Shown: positions 7,330-15,042, counted from the stretch's first letter. The stretch is DNA of 35,538 bases from Runella sp. (GCF_027484545.1 NZ_JAIXST010000195.1:1-35538), one strand, 5' to 3'. The notes: generated by a model from the letters alone, not told the origin. A program made the numbers and translations.

Positions 7330-8363
7330 GGTTGAAATTTATGGGTTTGTTTGAGGGCATAATTCACAAATAATATCAAAACGGGTACCTCAATGAGCGG
7401 CCCGACAACGGCGGCAAAAGCAGCACCGGAATTGATGCCAAACACCGCAATGGCGACGGCAATGCCCAGTTCAAAGTTATTACCGGCCGCAGTAAAGGCC
7501 AATGAAGTGGATTTGGCGTAATTGGCACCTGCTCGTTTGGAAAGATAAAAAGCCGACAAAAACATAATTCCAAAATAGAATGTAAGCGGAATCGCAATCC
7601 GAACTACATCTAAGGGAATTTGGACAATCAACTGTCCTTTGAGGCTAAACATTACTACAATAGTAAGCAACAAAGCAATTAGTGTAATGGGGCTGATTTT
7701 AGGTAAATACACGTCCTCAAACCACTGACGGCCCATAAGTGCCGTGATGCCGTAACGGGAAATAATGCCCAATAAAAACGGAATGCCGAGATAGATAAAT
7801 ACGCTCTGCGCCACTTCGCCAATGGTGATATTGACTTCATACCCTTTCAGTCCAAATAACGGCGGCAAAACCGTGATAAAAACCCACGCATACACCGAAT
7901 AAAAAAGAACTTGAAAAATGCTGTTGAAGGCAACCAAGCCGGCTGCGTAAAGCCGATCCCCGTTGGCAAGGTCGTTCCAAACAATGACCATCGCAATGCA
8001 GCGGGCAATGCCAATCATAATCAGTCCCGTCATATATTCGGGTTTGTCGGGTAGGAAAATAACTGCCAAACCAAACATCAGCAACGGCCCGATAATCCAG
8101 TTTTGAACCAACGACAGTACCAGAATTTTGGTGTTGGTAAATACCTTTGGCAGTTCTTCATAGCGCACCTTGGCCAAGGGCGGGTACATCATCAAAACCA
8201 AACCAATCGCCAGTGGAATGTTAGTAGTACCCACATTGAAACTGTTGATAAAGCCTTCGGATTCGGGAAAAAAGTAGCCAATACTTACGCCCAGAATCAT
8301 GGCCAGGAATATCCAAAGGGTAAGATAAGTATCTAAAAAGGAGAGTTTTTTTGGTCGAGACAT
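7326..8363 (-). CDS. arsB: Arsenite efflux permease, ACR3 family
   Basis: 345 aa with about ten hydrophobic helices. [13 protein letters not shown] contains the conserved Cys (122), and [10 protein letters not shown] contains the conserved Glu (325), both implicated in arsenite translocation in ACR3 proteins. [16 protein letters not shown] is another family signature. It expels As(III), the product of the downstream ArsC, across the inner membrane. Gene order arsR-acr3-arsC with a 30-bp gap and then a 4-bp overlap indicates one operon. Despite the common symbol, the family is ACR3 and not the E. coli ArsB fold. Confidence 0.93.
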   Translation of the reverse strand: MSRPKKLSFLDTYLTLWIFLAMILGVSIGYFFPESEGFINSFNVGTTNIPLAIGLVLMMYPPLAKVRYEELPKVFTNTKILVLSLVQNWIIGPLLMFGLAVIFLPDKPEYMTGLIMIGIARCIAMVIVWNDLANGDRLYAAGLVAFNSIFQVLFYSVYAWVFITVLPPLFGLKGYEVNITIGEVAQSVFIYLGIPFLLGIISRYGITALMGRQWFEDVYLPKISPITLIALLLTIVVMFSLKGQLIVQIPLDVVRIAIPLTFYFGIMFLSAFYLSKRAGANYAKSTSLAFTAAGNNFELGIAVAIAVFGINSGAAFAAVVGPLIEVPVLILFVNYALKQTHKFQP

Positions 8364-8393
8364 AAGCGAATGACGAATTTGAGTTCTATATTT

Positions 8394-8735
8394 TCAGCAG
8401 CAGGATTGTGATTGATTGGGTGCGTTTTGGGCTAATTCAGCAAAGACTCCAAATTGTCCGACAAAGGCATTGAAAACCTCCCAATCAATACAATAACAGG
8501 ACGTTTTCCCTTCAATAGTCCCTTTGATAAGCCCGATGACTTTCAGTTCTTTAAGGTGTTGTGAGACGGTAGCCTGTGCCAGCGGCAGCCCTTCCACGAT
8601 TTCGCCGCAGATGCAGCTTTTTTGTTGTGCCAGTATTTTCAGGATCGCGATGCGGGCCGGATGAGCAATGGCTTTTGCAAAATCAGCCAGCGCAATTTCA
8701 TCGGCTTGGAAATCCATTTTTCGGTTGATAGCCAT
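8394..8735 (-). CDS. arsR: ArsR/SmtB-family metalloregulator
   Basis: 113 aa winged helix-turn-helix. FAKAIAHPARIAIL is followed by the metal-site helix segment CICGEIVEGLPLAQ (Cys 41 and 43) and the recognition helix QATVSQHLKEL. Extra thiols occur at SCYC (80 and 82) and at the C-terminal CC (112-113). Known members repress the ars operon and leave DNA when As(III) binds Cys. Here the candidate operator (8749-8768) directly precedes the gene and encloses the -7 box, consistent with autoregulation. Confidence 0.92.
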   Translation of the reverse strand: MAINRKMDFQADEIALADFAKAIAHPARIAILKILAQQKSCICGEIVEGLPLAQATVSQHLKELKVIGLIKGTIEGKTSCYCIDWEVFNAFVGQFGVFAELAQNAPNQSQSCC

Positions 8736-8748
8736 ATTTTTAAATTAT

Positions 8749-8784
8749 ATATCGCAAATATACGATATGAAATAACAAAATCAA
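8749..8784 (-). promoter_or_regulatory. ars operon promoter enclosed by an ArsR operator palindrome
   Basis: The inverted repeat ATATCG (8749-8754) / CGATAT (8763-8768) has an 8-bp centre which, on the minus strand, is exactly TATATTTG, a perfect TAnnTTTG -7 element. TTG lies 19 bp further upstream (8782-8784). Repressor bound to the palindrome would cover the promoter core, a simple arsenite-released switch for arsR-acr3-arsC. Confidence 0.75.
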
Positions 8785-8806
8785 CTGGGGTTGGATTATC
8801 TGAATT

Positions 8807-9097
8807 TTATTCAACAAAAAAGGATCCCCACGTCAAAAGGGAGCTTGTCAGTAGGAGGCAAACGGTTGGAAAAGAATACGTCTTAAAAGAAAATTGGGTG
8901 GAGAAGAGATTTTGTAACGAGAAAAATAACAGAACCAATTGCAAAACCATGAGTGGAAAAAGCATCATTTCCTGAAAAACACCGAGCAATACGAAGTCAA
9001 TTTTGAAGTAAGAATGATTAAGATAAACGAAGCCAAAGTAAAAAACAACGGCTAAGCTGACCCAAAATAATGGTTTGGCATCAAAGGTTGGTTTCAT
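8807..9097 (-). CDS. Small membrane protein, unknown
   Basis: 96 aa from ATG 9097. The open frame extends 21 codons upstream, but the internal Met gives a standard membrane-protein start (MKPTFDAKPLFWVSLAVVFY). Three hydrophobic segments are visible (about 10-28, 33-60, 76-92), separated by short loops. I do not recognise a family. It is on the same strand as the ars operon but upstream of the ars promoter, so it is probably a separate unit. Confidence 0.5.
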   Translation of the reverse strand: MKPTFDAKPLFWVSLAVVFYFGFVYLNHSYFKIDFVLLGVFQEMMLFPLMVLQLVLLFFSLQNLFSTQFSFKTYSFPTVCLLLTSSLLTWGSFFVE

Positions 9098-9164
9098 AGT
9101 GGTTTTGAGGAAGATATGAGAAAAATCAAAAGTAACTGAAAACGCAGGATTCCCTAACACAGAC

Positions 9165-9208
9165 CATCAAAAAAGCCATTCTACACAGGTAAAATGGCTT
9201 TTTTGATG
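9165..9208. terminator. Bidirectional intrinsic terminator
   Basis: A 16-bp perfect inverted repeat, CATCAAAAAAGCCATT (9165-9180) and its complement (9193-9208), with a 12-nt loop. A-rich and T-rich flanks on both sides give a U-tract in either direction. It is 16 bp beyond the DUF2892 stop on the minus strand. Confidence 0.85.
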
Positions 9209-9223
9209 AATTTTTGCTCTTGC

Positions 9224-9430
9224 TTAACTTTTCACTAAACAGGTATTCAGCCCAAAAATAGCATACAGCGGGCAAAAACTGATGACGCTTGTCAACGCAA
9301 AAATGGCAGCTACTACCAGCGCAATGATGCCGAGCGTGCCGGTAAGAGTTCCTGTAAAATACAATGCAATGGCGATAGCCGCAACGATAAGGCGAATAAT
9401 GCGGTCGGTGCCGCCCATGTTAGGTTTCAT
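9224..9430 (-). CDS. DUF2892 (YgaP-like transmembrane domain) protein
   Basis: 68 aa from ATG 9430. The upstream extension overlaps the preceding small gene, so the internal start MKPNMGGTDRIIRLIVAA is chosen. Two TM helices are followed by SFCPLYAIFGLNTC, the Cys-containing end typical of DUF2892. In E. coli YgaP this domain is fused to a rhodanese; here it stands alone in a neighbourhood that also encodes a separate rhodanese (10548-10874). A role in membrane-associated sulfur handling is inferred from that. Confidence 0.85.
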   Translation of the reverse strand: MKPNMGGTDRIIRLIVAAIAIALYFTGTLTGTLGIIALVVAAIFALTSVISFCPLYAIFGLNTCLVKS

Positions 9431-9449
9431 GATAGAGATGTTTTTAGTA

Positions 9450-9539
9450 TTAAAGTCCTTCGATGATGAAATACAATCCAACCAAAAGTGCGGCACAAAG
9501 AAGGCATACCGCGATGAGTTTTGTAGTGGTTGATTTCAT
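9450..9539 (-). CDS. Small single-pass membrane peptide (29 aa)
   Basis: Reads MKSTTTKLIAVCLLCAALLV, then GLYFIIEGL and stop: a short basic start and one TM helix with two Cys. It was read directly from the bases because it is too short for routine gene calling. The stop is 19 bp before the DUF2892 start on the same strand, and a candidate Crp/Fnr-like site (9575-9588) is 36 bp upstream, so it would be the first gene of a two-gene unit. No family recognised. Confidence 0.5.
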   Translation of the reverse strand: MKSTTTKLIAVCLLCAALLVGLYFIIEGL

Positions 9540-9574
9540 GATGTAAAGGTCGCACTGAAAACACCTTCGAGTCA

Positions 9575-9588
9575 GTGATATATGTTAC
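9575..9588. promoter_or_regulatory. Candidate Crp/Fnr-like operator (GTGAT-ATAT-GTTAC)
   Basis: Identical over 15 bp (GTGATATATGTTACA) to the site at 10939, and the same 5-4-5 layout as the palindrome at 5933-5946. It lies upstream of the 29-aa peptide and DUF2892 pair on the minus strand. Two exact copies about 1.36 kb apart, each before a redox-type unit, suggest a shared regulator. Confidence 0.5.
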
Positions 9589-9697
9589 AAAAGCACTGGA
9601 AAAGTTACGGTTTTAGAAGGGTTTTTCGCATTCCTTTTTGTAGTATTTCGTGGCGGAATATCTCCGAAAAAATGTTGAACTGCGCTGGTAGGGTCAT

Positions 9698-10015
9698 TTA
9701 GCGGGGTTGAGTATTCAATTGATTTACTACCTGTTCCAACTGTTTTTTCTGAATAGTACCCGTATGACGCCAAACCACTTTTCCCTTTTGAAAAATCATA
9801 AAAGTGGGCATACTTTTTATTTTGTAAGTGTTAGACAACTTCTCGTTTTTGTCCACGTCAATCTTAAGCACACGTACGCGGTCGCCCATTTGGGTAGCAA
9901 AATCTTTCAAAATCGGCGACATCATCTTGCAGGGACCGCACCATTCGGCAAAAAAGTCTACCAACACGGGCGTAGTACCGTTAATTATTTCGTTGAAAGT
10001 TTCTTTCTTTTCCAT
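9698..10015 (-). CDS. trxA: Thioredoxin
   Basis: 105 aa, the normal length for a single-domain thioredoxin. VDFFAEWCGPCKMM holds the redox-active WCGPC (25-29). DVDKNEKLSNTYKIKSMPT supplies the cis-Pro loop. No signal peptide is present, so it acts in the cytosol, reducing disulfides and potentially ArsC-type or rhodanese partners. It is the last gene of the run rhodanese - Cys-rich membrane protein - DUF6132 - thioredoxin, so a dedicated role in persulfide or disulfide reduction is likely. Whether this is the housekeeping thioredoxin cannot be told from the window. Confidence 0.92.
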   Translation of the reverse strand: MEKKETFNEIINGTTPVLVDFFAEWCGPCKMMSPILKDFATQMGDRVRVLKIDVDKNEKLSNTYKIKSMPTFMIFQKGKVVWRHTGTIQKKQLEQVVNQLNTQPR

Positions 10016-10100
10016 GGTTTTTACTTTTTAATGTAATTTGAGAACCTAAAAAAAGAATGCCGGGCAGACAAATTGTCTCTATTCTGAAAAACCATAGAAC

Positions 10101-10307
10101 CTATTTGGGTTTTTTTAGTCCTATATCTTGTAACAATCCTCCTCCAAAGTAACCCAAAAGAGCCCCGTAAGGCACCATGGTTTGCCATTGTGATTTGAGG
10201 GGACAAGTTCCTGTAACGCAACCTATTTCTTTCCAATACCAATAACCGCCGACAGCACCTGCCAAGGCACCTATCCATCCCCATTTTAAACTACTTAATT
10301 TCTTCAT
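10101..10307 (-). CDS. DUF6132 family membrane protein
   Basis: 68 aa from ATG 10307 (MKKLSSLKWGWIGALAGAVG). GGYWYWKEIGCVTGTCPLKS and VPYGALLGYFGGGLL match the small two-helix DUF6132 proteins, with a C-x5-C pair between the helices. It overlaps the end of the preceding Cys-rich membrane protein gene by 17 bp, indicating coupling. Function unknown; the two Cys and the thioredoxin neighbour hint at thiol chemistry at the membrane. Confidence 0.75.
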   Translation of the reverse strand: MKKLSSLKWGWIGALAGAVGGYWYWKEIGCVTGTCPLKSQWQTMVPYGALLGYFGGGLLQDIGLKKPK

Positions 10308-10533
10308 ACTGAATTGGTTCTTTGGTGATTTGGCCTGTGCTTTGACGTGCGTTGGGCATGGCACAACCGCTTGCTCCACAGCAACCTGCGTTCATAATGG
10401 CCTGTAAAGCAAATACGCTGCCCAAAAGCCCTAAAAGCGGTTGGTGATCGGCAAAAGCGGAATAGACCAACCACAGCCCCATGCCCAATCGCAGGAAGCG
10501 CATAAAATTCCAGTTTTGAAGGATTGCTGTCAT
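10291..10533 (-). CDS. Cys-rich small membrane protein
   Basis: 80 aa. Two hydrophobic segments (about 11-27 and 31-48) run into AGCCGASGCAMP, a Cys-rich loop, and a polar tail. Similar small proteins with a GCCGxxGC loop are, to my knowledge, common next to rhodanese and thioredoxin genes in Bacteroidota, but I cannot give a characterised function. It starts 15 bp after the rhodanese stop and overlaps the DUF6132 start. The thiol cluster would suit accepting sulfur or electrons; this is inference. Confidence 0.65.
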   Translation of the reverse strand: MTAILQNWNFMRFLRLGMGLWLVYSAFADHQPLLGLLGSVFALQAIMNAGCCGASGCAMPNARQSTGQITKEPIQYEEIK

Positions 10534-10547
10534 GTAGCTTTGTGTGT

Positions 10548-10874
10548 TTAGTACGGCCAGCTCATCATGCCACCCGAAAGATTATATACGTTTGTGAAAC
10601 CCGCATCGCCCATTACTTTGCAGGCTTGTCCGCTGCGATTGCCACTCCGACAATACACAAAATAGGTTTTGTTTTTGTCCAATTTAGCAATTTTTTGCTG
10701 AAAATCTACGCTCATCAGGTCAATATTGACGGTGCCTTTGATACTTCCTGAACGGGCTTCTGCCGCCGTGCGGACGTCCAAAATAACAGCATTGGGTGTT
10801 TCTGTCATCAATTGCTTAAATGTAGAAGCGTTTACGTTTTCGTAATTTTTCTTGGTTTTGAATAGTCCAAACAT
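10548..10874 (-). CDS. Single-domain rhodanese (sulfurtransferase)
   Basis: 108 aa from ATG 10874. The 16 extra in-frame codons upstream are not needed for the fold. AVILDVRTAAEARSGSIKG is the CH2A-like region, and CRSGNRSGQA holds the catalytic Cys 75 in the canonical six-residue loop. YNLSGGMMSW closes the domain. No signal peptide, so cytosolic. It heads a four-gene minus-strand unit ending in thioredoxin, and a Crp/Fnr-like site lies 65 bp upstream (10939-10952). Confidence 0.88.
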   Translation of the reverse strand: MFGLFKTKKNYENVNASTFKQLMTETPNAVILDVRTAAEARSGSIKGTVNIDLMSVDFQQKIAKLDKNKTYFVYCRSGNRSGQACKVMGDAGFTNVYNLSGGMMSWPY

Positions 10875-10938
10875 AGCTTTATGATTTTGTGATTGTGAAT
10901 TAATGAGACAAATGTCGGGCATATTTTGGGTAAAATGA

Positions 10939-10952
10939 GTGATATATGTTAC
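10939..10952. promoter_or_regulatory. Candidate Crp/Fnr-like operator between divergent genes
   Basis: GTGAT-ATAT-GTTAC, matching the 9575 site exactly. It lies between the rhodanese operon (leftward) and the 2OG oxygenase gene (rightward). Relative to the rightward -7 box TACCTTTG (10992-10999) its centre would be near -60, a classical activator distance, so it might serve both directions. Confidence 0.5.
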
Positions 10953-10991
10953 AGAGTGCTTTTTATTTTAAACATTGTAAATATCTGTGAC

Positions 10992-10999
10992 TACCTTTG
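10992..10999 (+). promoter_or_regulatory. -7 element for the 2OG oxygenase gene
   Basis: TACCTTTG matches TAnnTTTG, 17 bp before the ATG at 11016. No TTG is found at the right -33 distance, which would fit an activator-dependent promoter using the site at 10939-10952. Confidence 0.45.
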
Positions 11000-11015
11000 A
11001 GATAATCCCCTGATA

Positions 11016-11609
11016 ATGAAAATCTTTGATTTACTGATAGATAGCATCGCCGAACATAGTTACGGAGTAACGGACGATTTTTTTACTCCCAAAGAAGTGA
11101 AAGCGCTGGTATTGATCTTAAGTCAACGTCATGAGGCGGGTATTTTTAGGACGGCGGGGATTGGTCAAAAAAGCGAGCGCCATGTACAGGATAAAGTTCG
11201 CGGTGACCATATTCTGTGGTTAGACGAAAACTCTGTCGATGTGGACGAACAGGCTTTTTTTTATAAAATCAATACGTTTATCACGTATCTCAATCGAACG
11301 TGCTATCTGGGATTACGAAGTTTTGAATTTCATTATGCTTTGTATCCTATCGGAACATTCTACAAACGACATTTTGACCGATTTTTGCACGATTCGAGTC
11401 GAAAAATGTCAGTGATTTGTTATTTGAACGGAGATTGGCAGGCGACCGACGGTGGAGAATTGGTCATTCATTTTCCAAATGCAGAATCCGTAAAAATTGC
11501 TCCTTTAGGCGGTCGTTTGGTGTGTTTTGAAGCGGATAAATTGGAACACGAGGTACTTCCGGCCCTGCGTGAGCGCCTGAGTTTGACGGGATGGCTGCGT
11601 ACGGATTGA
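11016..11609 (+). CDS. 2-oxoglutarate/Fe(II) oxygenase
   Basis: 197 aa. The double-stranded beta-helix iron site is visible as HFDRF (His 119, Asp 121) and HEVLPALRERLSLTGW (His 178), with Arg 187 as the probable 2OG anchor, in the style of prolyl-4-hydroxylase/PHD enzymes. YNGDW-like and DGGELVIHFP segments fit the same fold. Cytosolic. The substrate is unknown; relatives hydroxylate protein prolines or small molecules. The esterase gene follows 62 bp downstream on the same strand. Confidence 0.87.
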   Translation: MKIFDLLIDSIAEHSYGVTDDFFTPKEVKALVLILSQRHEAGIFRTAGIGQKSERHVQDKVRGDHILWLDENSVDVDEQAFFYKINTFITYLNRTCYLGLRSFEFHYALYPIGTFYKRHFDRFLHDSSRKMSVICYLNGDWQATDGGELVIHFPNAESVKIAPLGGRLVCFEADKLEHEVLPALRERLSLTGWLRTD

Positions 11610-11671
11610 TAAAAAGTGTGAGTAGAAAATATAAATCAATGGGTTTGGTAAAGTGTAAAAACAAGCATCCT

Positions 11672-12622
11672 ATGAAATCCCACTTATCTTTGTACTTCAT
11701 TCTGTGTCTTTCATTTATTATTTTCAATTCTACTATGTCGCGTTCGCAAACCGTCATCCCGCTTTGGCCTGATGGAAAAATCCCCAATGACTTAAAAAAT
11801 CGTAACGTTCAGGAAAAGATTGAGGCAGGAAATGACGGAATTTTGCGAATCAGTAATATTGTATTGCCGGTGTTGTCGGCTTATTTTCCCGACAAGCCCA
11901 ACGGCGCGGCGGTAATCATTTGTCCGGGCGGAGGTTACAGCATCGAAGCTGCCGGACATGAAGGAGTGAACGTGGCTACGTGGTTTAACAGTTTTGGCGT
12001 AACCGCTTTTGTGTTGAAATACCGCCTTCCCGACGATGCTCTTTGGTCAAACAAACACGAAGTAGGGTTGGAAGATGCACTGAAAGGAATACAGATTGTT
12101 CGTGAAAATGCGGATAAATATAAGATTGACCCTAGTCGTATCGGTATCATGGGATTTTCGGCAGGCGGGCATTTGGCTTCTACCGCGAGTACCCACTGGT
12201 ATTTGGCAAAAGACCTGACCGGCCTGAAAAATCTTTCCAATCCCGAAATTTGTAAGCCTAATTTTTCGATTTTGATGTATCCTGTCATCACTTCCGGGCC
12301 ATTCAAACATGCGGGTTCGTTTGAAAAATTGTTGGGTAAAACGCCTTCGCAGGAGCAATTGGATTTCTATTCTACCGAAAAACAGGTTTCTGATAAAACG
12401 CCACCTACGTTGCTTGTTCATGCGACGGATGATAAAGGTGTACCCGTTGAAAACAGTTTATTGTACTACGATGCCCTTCGAAAACTCAAAATCCCCGCTT
12501 CGCTGCTTGTTTACGAAAGCGGTGGCCATGGTTTTGGTTTGGCCCAAAAACTGAAAGGCTCAGTCCATAGTTGGCCCGAAAGCTGTAAAGCCTGGATGAT
12601 TGGAATGGGATTTGTGAAATAA
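11672..12622 (+). CDS. Secreted alpha/beta hydrolase (esterase-like)
   Basis: 316 aa. ATG 11672 is chosen because it starts the signal peptide MKSHLSLYFILCLSFIIF; the longer frame upstream would bury it. The oxyanion-hole motif is CPGGGY (84-89). The nucleophile elbow is GFSAGG (Ser 163), the acid is probably Asp 253 or 254 in HATDDKGVP, and His 286 lies in GGHGFG. This set resembles BD-FAE/acetyl-xylan-esterase-type hydrolases, so deacylation of polysaccharides is plausible but unproven. The gene ends directly at a strong terminator. Confidence 0.87.
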   Translation: MKSHLSLYFILCLSFIIFNSTMSRSQTVIPLWPDGKIPNDLKNRNVQEKIEAGNDGILRISNIVLPVLSAYFPDKPNGAAVIICPGGGYSIEAAGHEGVNVATWFNSFGVTAFVLKYRLPDDALWSNKHEVGLEDALKGIQIVRENADKYKIDPSRIGIMGFSAGGHLASTASTHWYLAKDLTGLKNLSNPEICKPNFSILMYPVITSGPFKHAGSFEKLLGKTPSQEQLDFYSTEKQVSDKTPPTLLVHATDDKGVPVENSLLYYDALRKLKIPASLLVYESGGHGFGLAQKLKGSVHSWPESCKAWMIGMGFVK

Positions 12623-12660
12623 AAAAGAGGTGCCGAATCAAAAAACGGCACCTCTTTTTT
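12621..12660. terminator. Bidirectional intrinsic terminator
   Basis: AAAAAAGAGGTGCCG (12621-12635) and its exact complement (12646-12660) form a 15-bp stem with a 10-nt loop, with a U-tract in both directions. It lies between the convergent esterase and GH65 genes. Confidence 0.92.
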
Positions 12661-12676
12661 ATTTATGACTTACCAA

Positions 12677-15010
12677 CTACGCCAATACTTCGGTAGTTTT
12701 TGCTTTTACGTTTACTTTGTTATCGTTGATTATCAATGAAATACTTTCATTAGATAAGTTTTCTACTTCCACCTCGCCCGGGCGCACCGCTACGCGCACC
12801 ACTTGACCGCGAAAGCCAATTCGGAACGAATAGCCCTGCCATTGTTCCGGCAAAAAGGGCGTAAAAGACAGGGTGTCTTTCTTAATTCTCATTCCCGCAA
12901 ACCCCTTAATGACCGACATCCACGTGCCGGCCATACTCGTGATATGAAGTCCGTCTTCGGTGTCGTTGTTGTAATCGTCAAGGTCGAGGCGGGACGTGCG
13001 CAGGTACATTTCGTACGCCTTTTCGTTGTACCTCAACTTCGCTGCCTGAATCACGTGTACGCAGGGAGACAACGAAGATTCATGAACCGTCATGGGTTCG
13101 TAAAAATCAAAATTGCGACGAAGGGTTTCTGTATCAAAGTCATCTTCAAAGAAATACAGGCCCTGCAATACGTCGGCCTGTTTGATGAAACAGCTCCGCA
13201 AAATTCGATCCCACGACCATTTTTGATTGATGGGACGATGCTCAGCTATGTCGTGAACGGTCAACAGTTCTTTGTCTAAAAATCCATCCTGCTGCAAAAA
13301 CACCTGACGTTCTGCATCGTAAGGATAGTGCATGTTGTCCACAATATGCTGCCATTTCGCCGTTTCCAGCCCCCCAACCCCCAATGGGGGAGTTATTTTA
13401 CCCAATACCTCATTTCTTACTTCTGGCTTCTGGCTACTAATTGCTGAAAGCGTATAGCGTAAGCACCAGGCGGCGAGGTAGTTAGTGTACCAGTTGTTGT
13501 TGACGTTGTTTTCGTATTCGTTCGGTCCTGTTACGCCCAGCATTACGTATTTATTCTTATCACTCGACCAATTGACCCGTTGGGCCCAAAAACGAGCAAT
13601 GGCAATCAATACTTCCAGACCATATTCAGCCAAATAACCTGCATCGCCCGTATGACGGATGTAATCATGAATAGCGTAAGCGATAGCGCCGTTGCGGTGA
13701 ATCTCTTCAAACGTGATTTCCCACTCATTGTGGCACTCTTCTCCCGTTATGGTAACCATCGGGTAAAGAGCCGCCCCGTCTTTGAAACCCAAATTAGCGG
13801 CGTTTTCGATGGCTTTTTGGAGGTGTTTGTGACGGTAAATGAGGAGGTTACGCGCTACTTTTTGGTCGGCTGTAGCGAGATAGAAGGGTAGGCAATACGC
13901 TTCTGTATCCCAATAGGTGCTTCCACCGTATTTTTCACCGGTAAATCCTTTCGGACCGATATTGAGACGAGCATCTTCGCCCGTATAGGTTTGTTCTAAC
14001 TGAAAAATATTGAAACGAATCCCTTGTTGGGCAGCATAAGTGCGACTGTCCGAATCCCCTTCGATGATGATGTCGTTTTGCGCCCAACGGTCGGCCCAAG
14101 CCTGCACTTGTTCGGCTTTCATCTGTTCAAAGCCTTTCTCCGAGATTCGTTGGATATAGGCTTTGGCATTGGGAATCAATTGCTCCACGGCATGATTCAA
14201 CGACGCCAAATTGACAGCATATTTGTACAAAACTACTTCTTCATTCGCCGCGACGTCCAATTCAACCTGACAGGCTACACACTTGTTTCCTTTGATGGGT
14301 TTGCTCTGAAAATCAATACGTTCACCGTTAAGCGTAATGTCAATTTTCATCCCGGTACACACGTTGAAAAGCTCCGTTTTGAAAGGCGTGTCTTTGGTGC
14401 GCATTTCAAGGTAGCCTTCCCCAAAAGCGGTTTCTTTACGAATTTCATCCCAGAATTTTTCGCCGTAGTTGGAATCTTTATTGCTGATATCGCCATTTAA
14501 ACATGGCGTAAGCGTGATTTTTCCGTCAAAATTAAGGGGCGTAATGGCATAACGAATCGCTCCAGATTCATCATCAACGATACTGCAAAAACGCTGTGCT
14601 TGTACACGAATTTGTTTGCCGCTTGGCAGCTTGGCCACAAATTTTCGTTCCAAAATCCCCTCTTTCATGTTCAGCACCCGCGAATAATCTGACACGGTGC
14701 AGGTAGCCAAATCAAGGATTTCGCCTTCGATTTCAACGTTTATTTCTATCCAATTACAGGCATTAAGGACTTTGGCGAAGTAGCGCGGGTAGCCGTTTTT
14801 CCACCAACCTACGCGGGTTTTGTCAGGATAAAATACGCCAGCTACGTAATTTCCAAGGAGGGTTTTGCCCGAAAATTTTTCTTCAAAATTGCCTCGCTGA
14901 CCCATGCGGCCGTTGCCAAGGCTGGTAAGACTCTCCGTAATTTCGTTGTATTCAGGATAAAATCCTTCTTCGATGACGCACCACGGGTCGTGTTTGATAT
15001 AATTCTTCAT
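12677..15010 (-). CDS. GH65 glycoside phosphorylase (maltose phosphorylase-like)
   Basis: 777 aa, normal length for GH65. LTSLGNGRMGQRGNFEE marks the N-terminal domain. Catalytic-domain motifs are KYGGSTYWDTEAY (360-372), GEECHNEWEITFEEIHRNGA (423-442) and VTGPNEYENN, in which Glu 498 is the expected general acid. Family members phosphorolyse maltose (or kojibiose, trehalose) to glucose plus beta-glucose-1-phosphate; the HNEWEITFEEIHRN version favours maltose phosphorylase. No signal peptide, so cytosolic. Residues about 525-549 (QKPEVRNEVLGK, then ITPPLGVGGLE) look like translated repeat DNA and not family sequence (see findings). It stands alone, with no phosphoglucomutase or transporter nearby. 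Confidence 0.9.
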   Translation of the reverse strand: MKNYIKHDPWCVIEEGFYPEYNEITESLTSLGNGRMGQRGNFEEKFSGKTLLGNYVAGVFYPDKTRVGWWKNGYPRYFAKVLNACNWIEINVEIEGEILDLATCTVSDYSRVLNMKEGILERKFVAKLPSGKQIRVQAQRFCSIVDDESGAIRYAITPLNFDGKITLTPCLNGDISNKDSNYGEKFWDEIRKETAFGEGYLEMRTKDTPFKTELFNVCTGMKIDITLNGERIDFQSKPIKGNKCVACQVELDVAANEEVVLYKYAVNLASLNHAVEQLIPNAKAYIQRISEKGFEQMKAEQVQAWADRWAQNDIIIEGDSDSRTYAAQQGIRFNIFQLEQTYTGEDARLNIGPKGFTGEKYGGSTYWDTEAYCLPFYLATADQKVARNLLIYRHKHLQKAIENAANLGFKDGAALYPMVTITGEECHNEWEITFEEIHRNGAIAYAIHDYIRHTGDAGYLAEYGLEVLIAIARFWAQRVNWSSDKNKYVMLGVTGPNEYENNVNNNWYTNYLAAWCLRYTLSAISSQKPEVRNEVLGKITPPLGVGGLETAKWQHIVDNMHYPYDAERQVFLQQDGFLDKELLTVHDIAEHRPINQKWSWDRILRSCFIKQADVLQGLYFFEDDFDTETLRRNFDFYEPMTVHESSLSPCVHVIQAAKLRYNEKAYEMYLRTSRLDLDDYNNDTEDGLHITSMAGTWMSVIKGFAGMRIKKDTLSFTPFLPEQWQGYSFRIGFRGQVVRVAVRPGEVEVENLSNESISLIINDNKVNVKAKTTEVLA
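13366..13441. repeat. Palindromic/low-complexity repeat inserted in frame in the GH65 gene
   Basis: Contains the perfect palindrome CCCCC-AAT-GGGGG (13378-13390), next to a run of C, then a CTTCTGG repeat (TTCTGGCTTCTGG). The stretch translates to QKPEVRNEVLGKITPPLGVG, which does not look like a GH65 segment. The 'PPLGVGG' palindrome and the 'gccagaagtaag' words are typical of intergenic repeat families in Cytophagales-type genomes. No frame is lost. Confidence 0.65.
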
Positions 15011-15042
15011 TGTACAGGGTTAACGCGGCATTATAAAAACCA

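Noticed and set aside
8622-8975. 117-codon plus-strand frame across arsR and its promoter
   Set aside because: Runs antisense through arsR and the operator; no family resemblance.
9585-9773. 62-codon minus-strand frame downstream of trxA
   Set aside because: It overlaps the trxA 3' end in another frame and lacks a recognisable domain; treated as a shadow.
12803-14500. Long plus-strand open frames (such as 12803-13279 and 14024-14500) opposite the GH65 gene
   Set aside because: They lie antisense to a well-conserved enzyme and have shadow-like composition without recognisable motifs.
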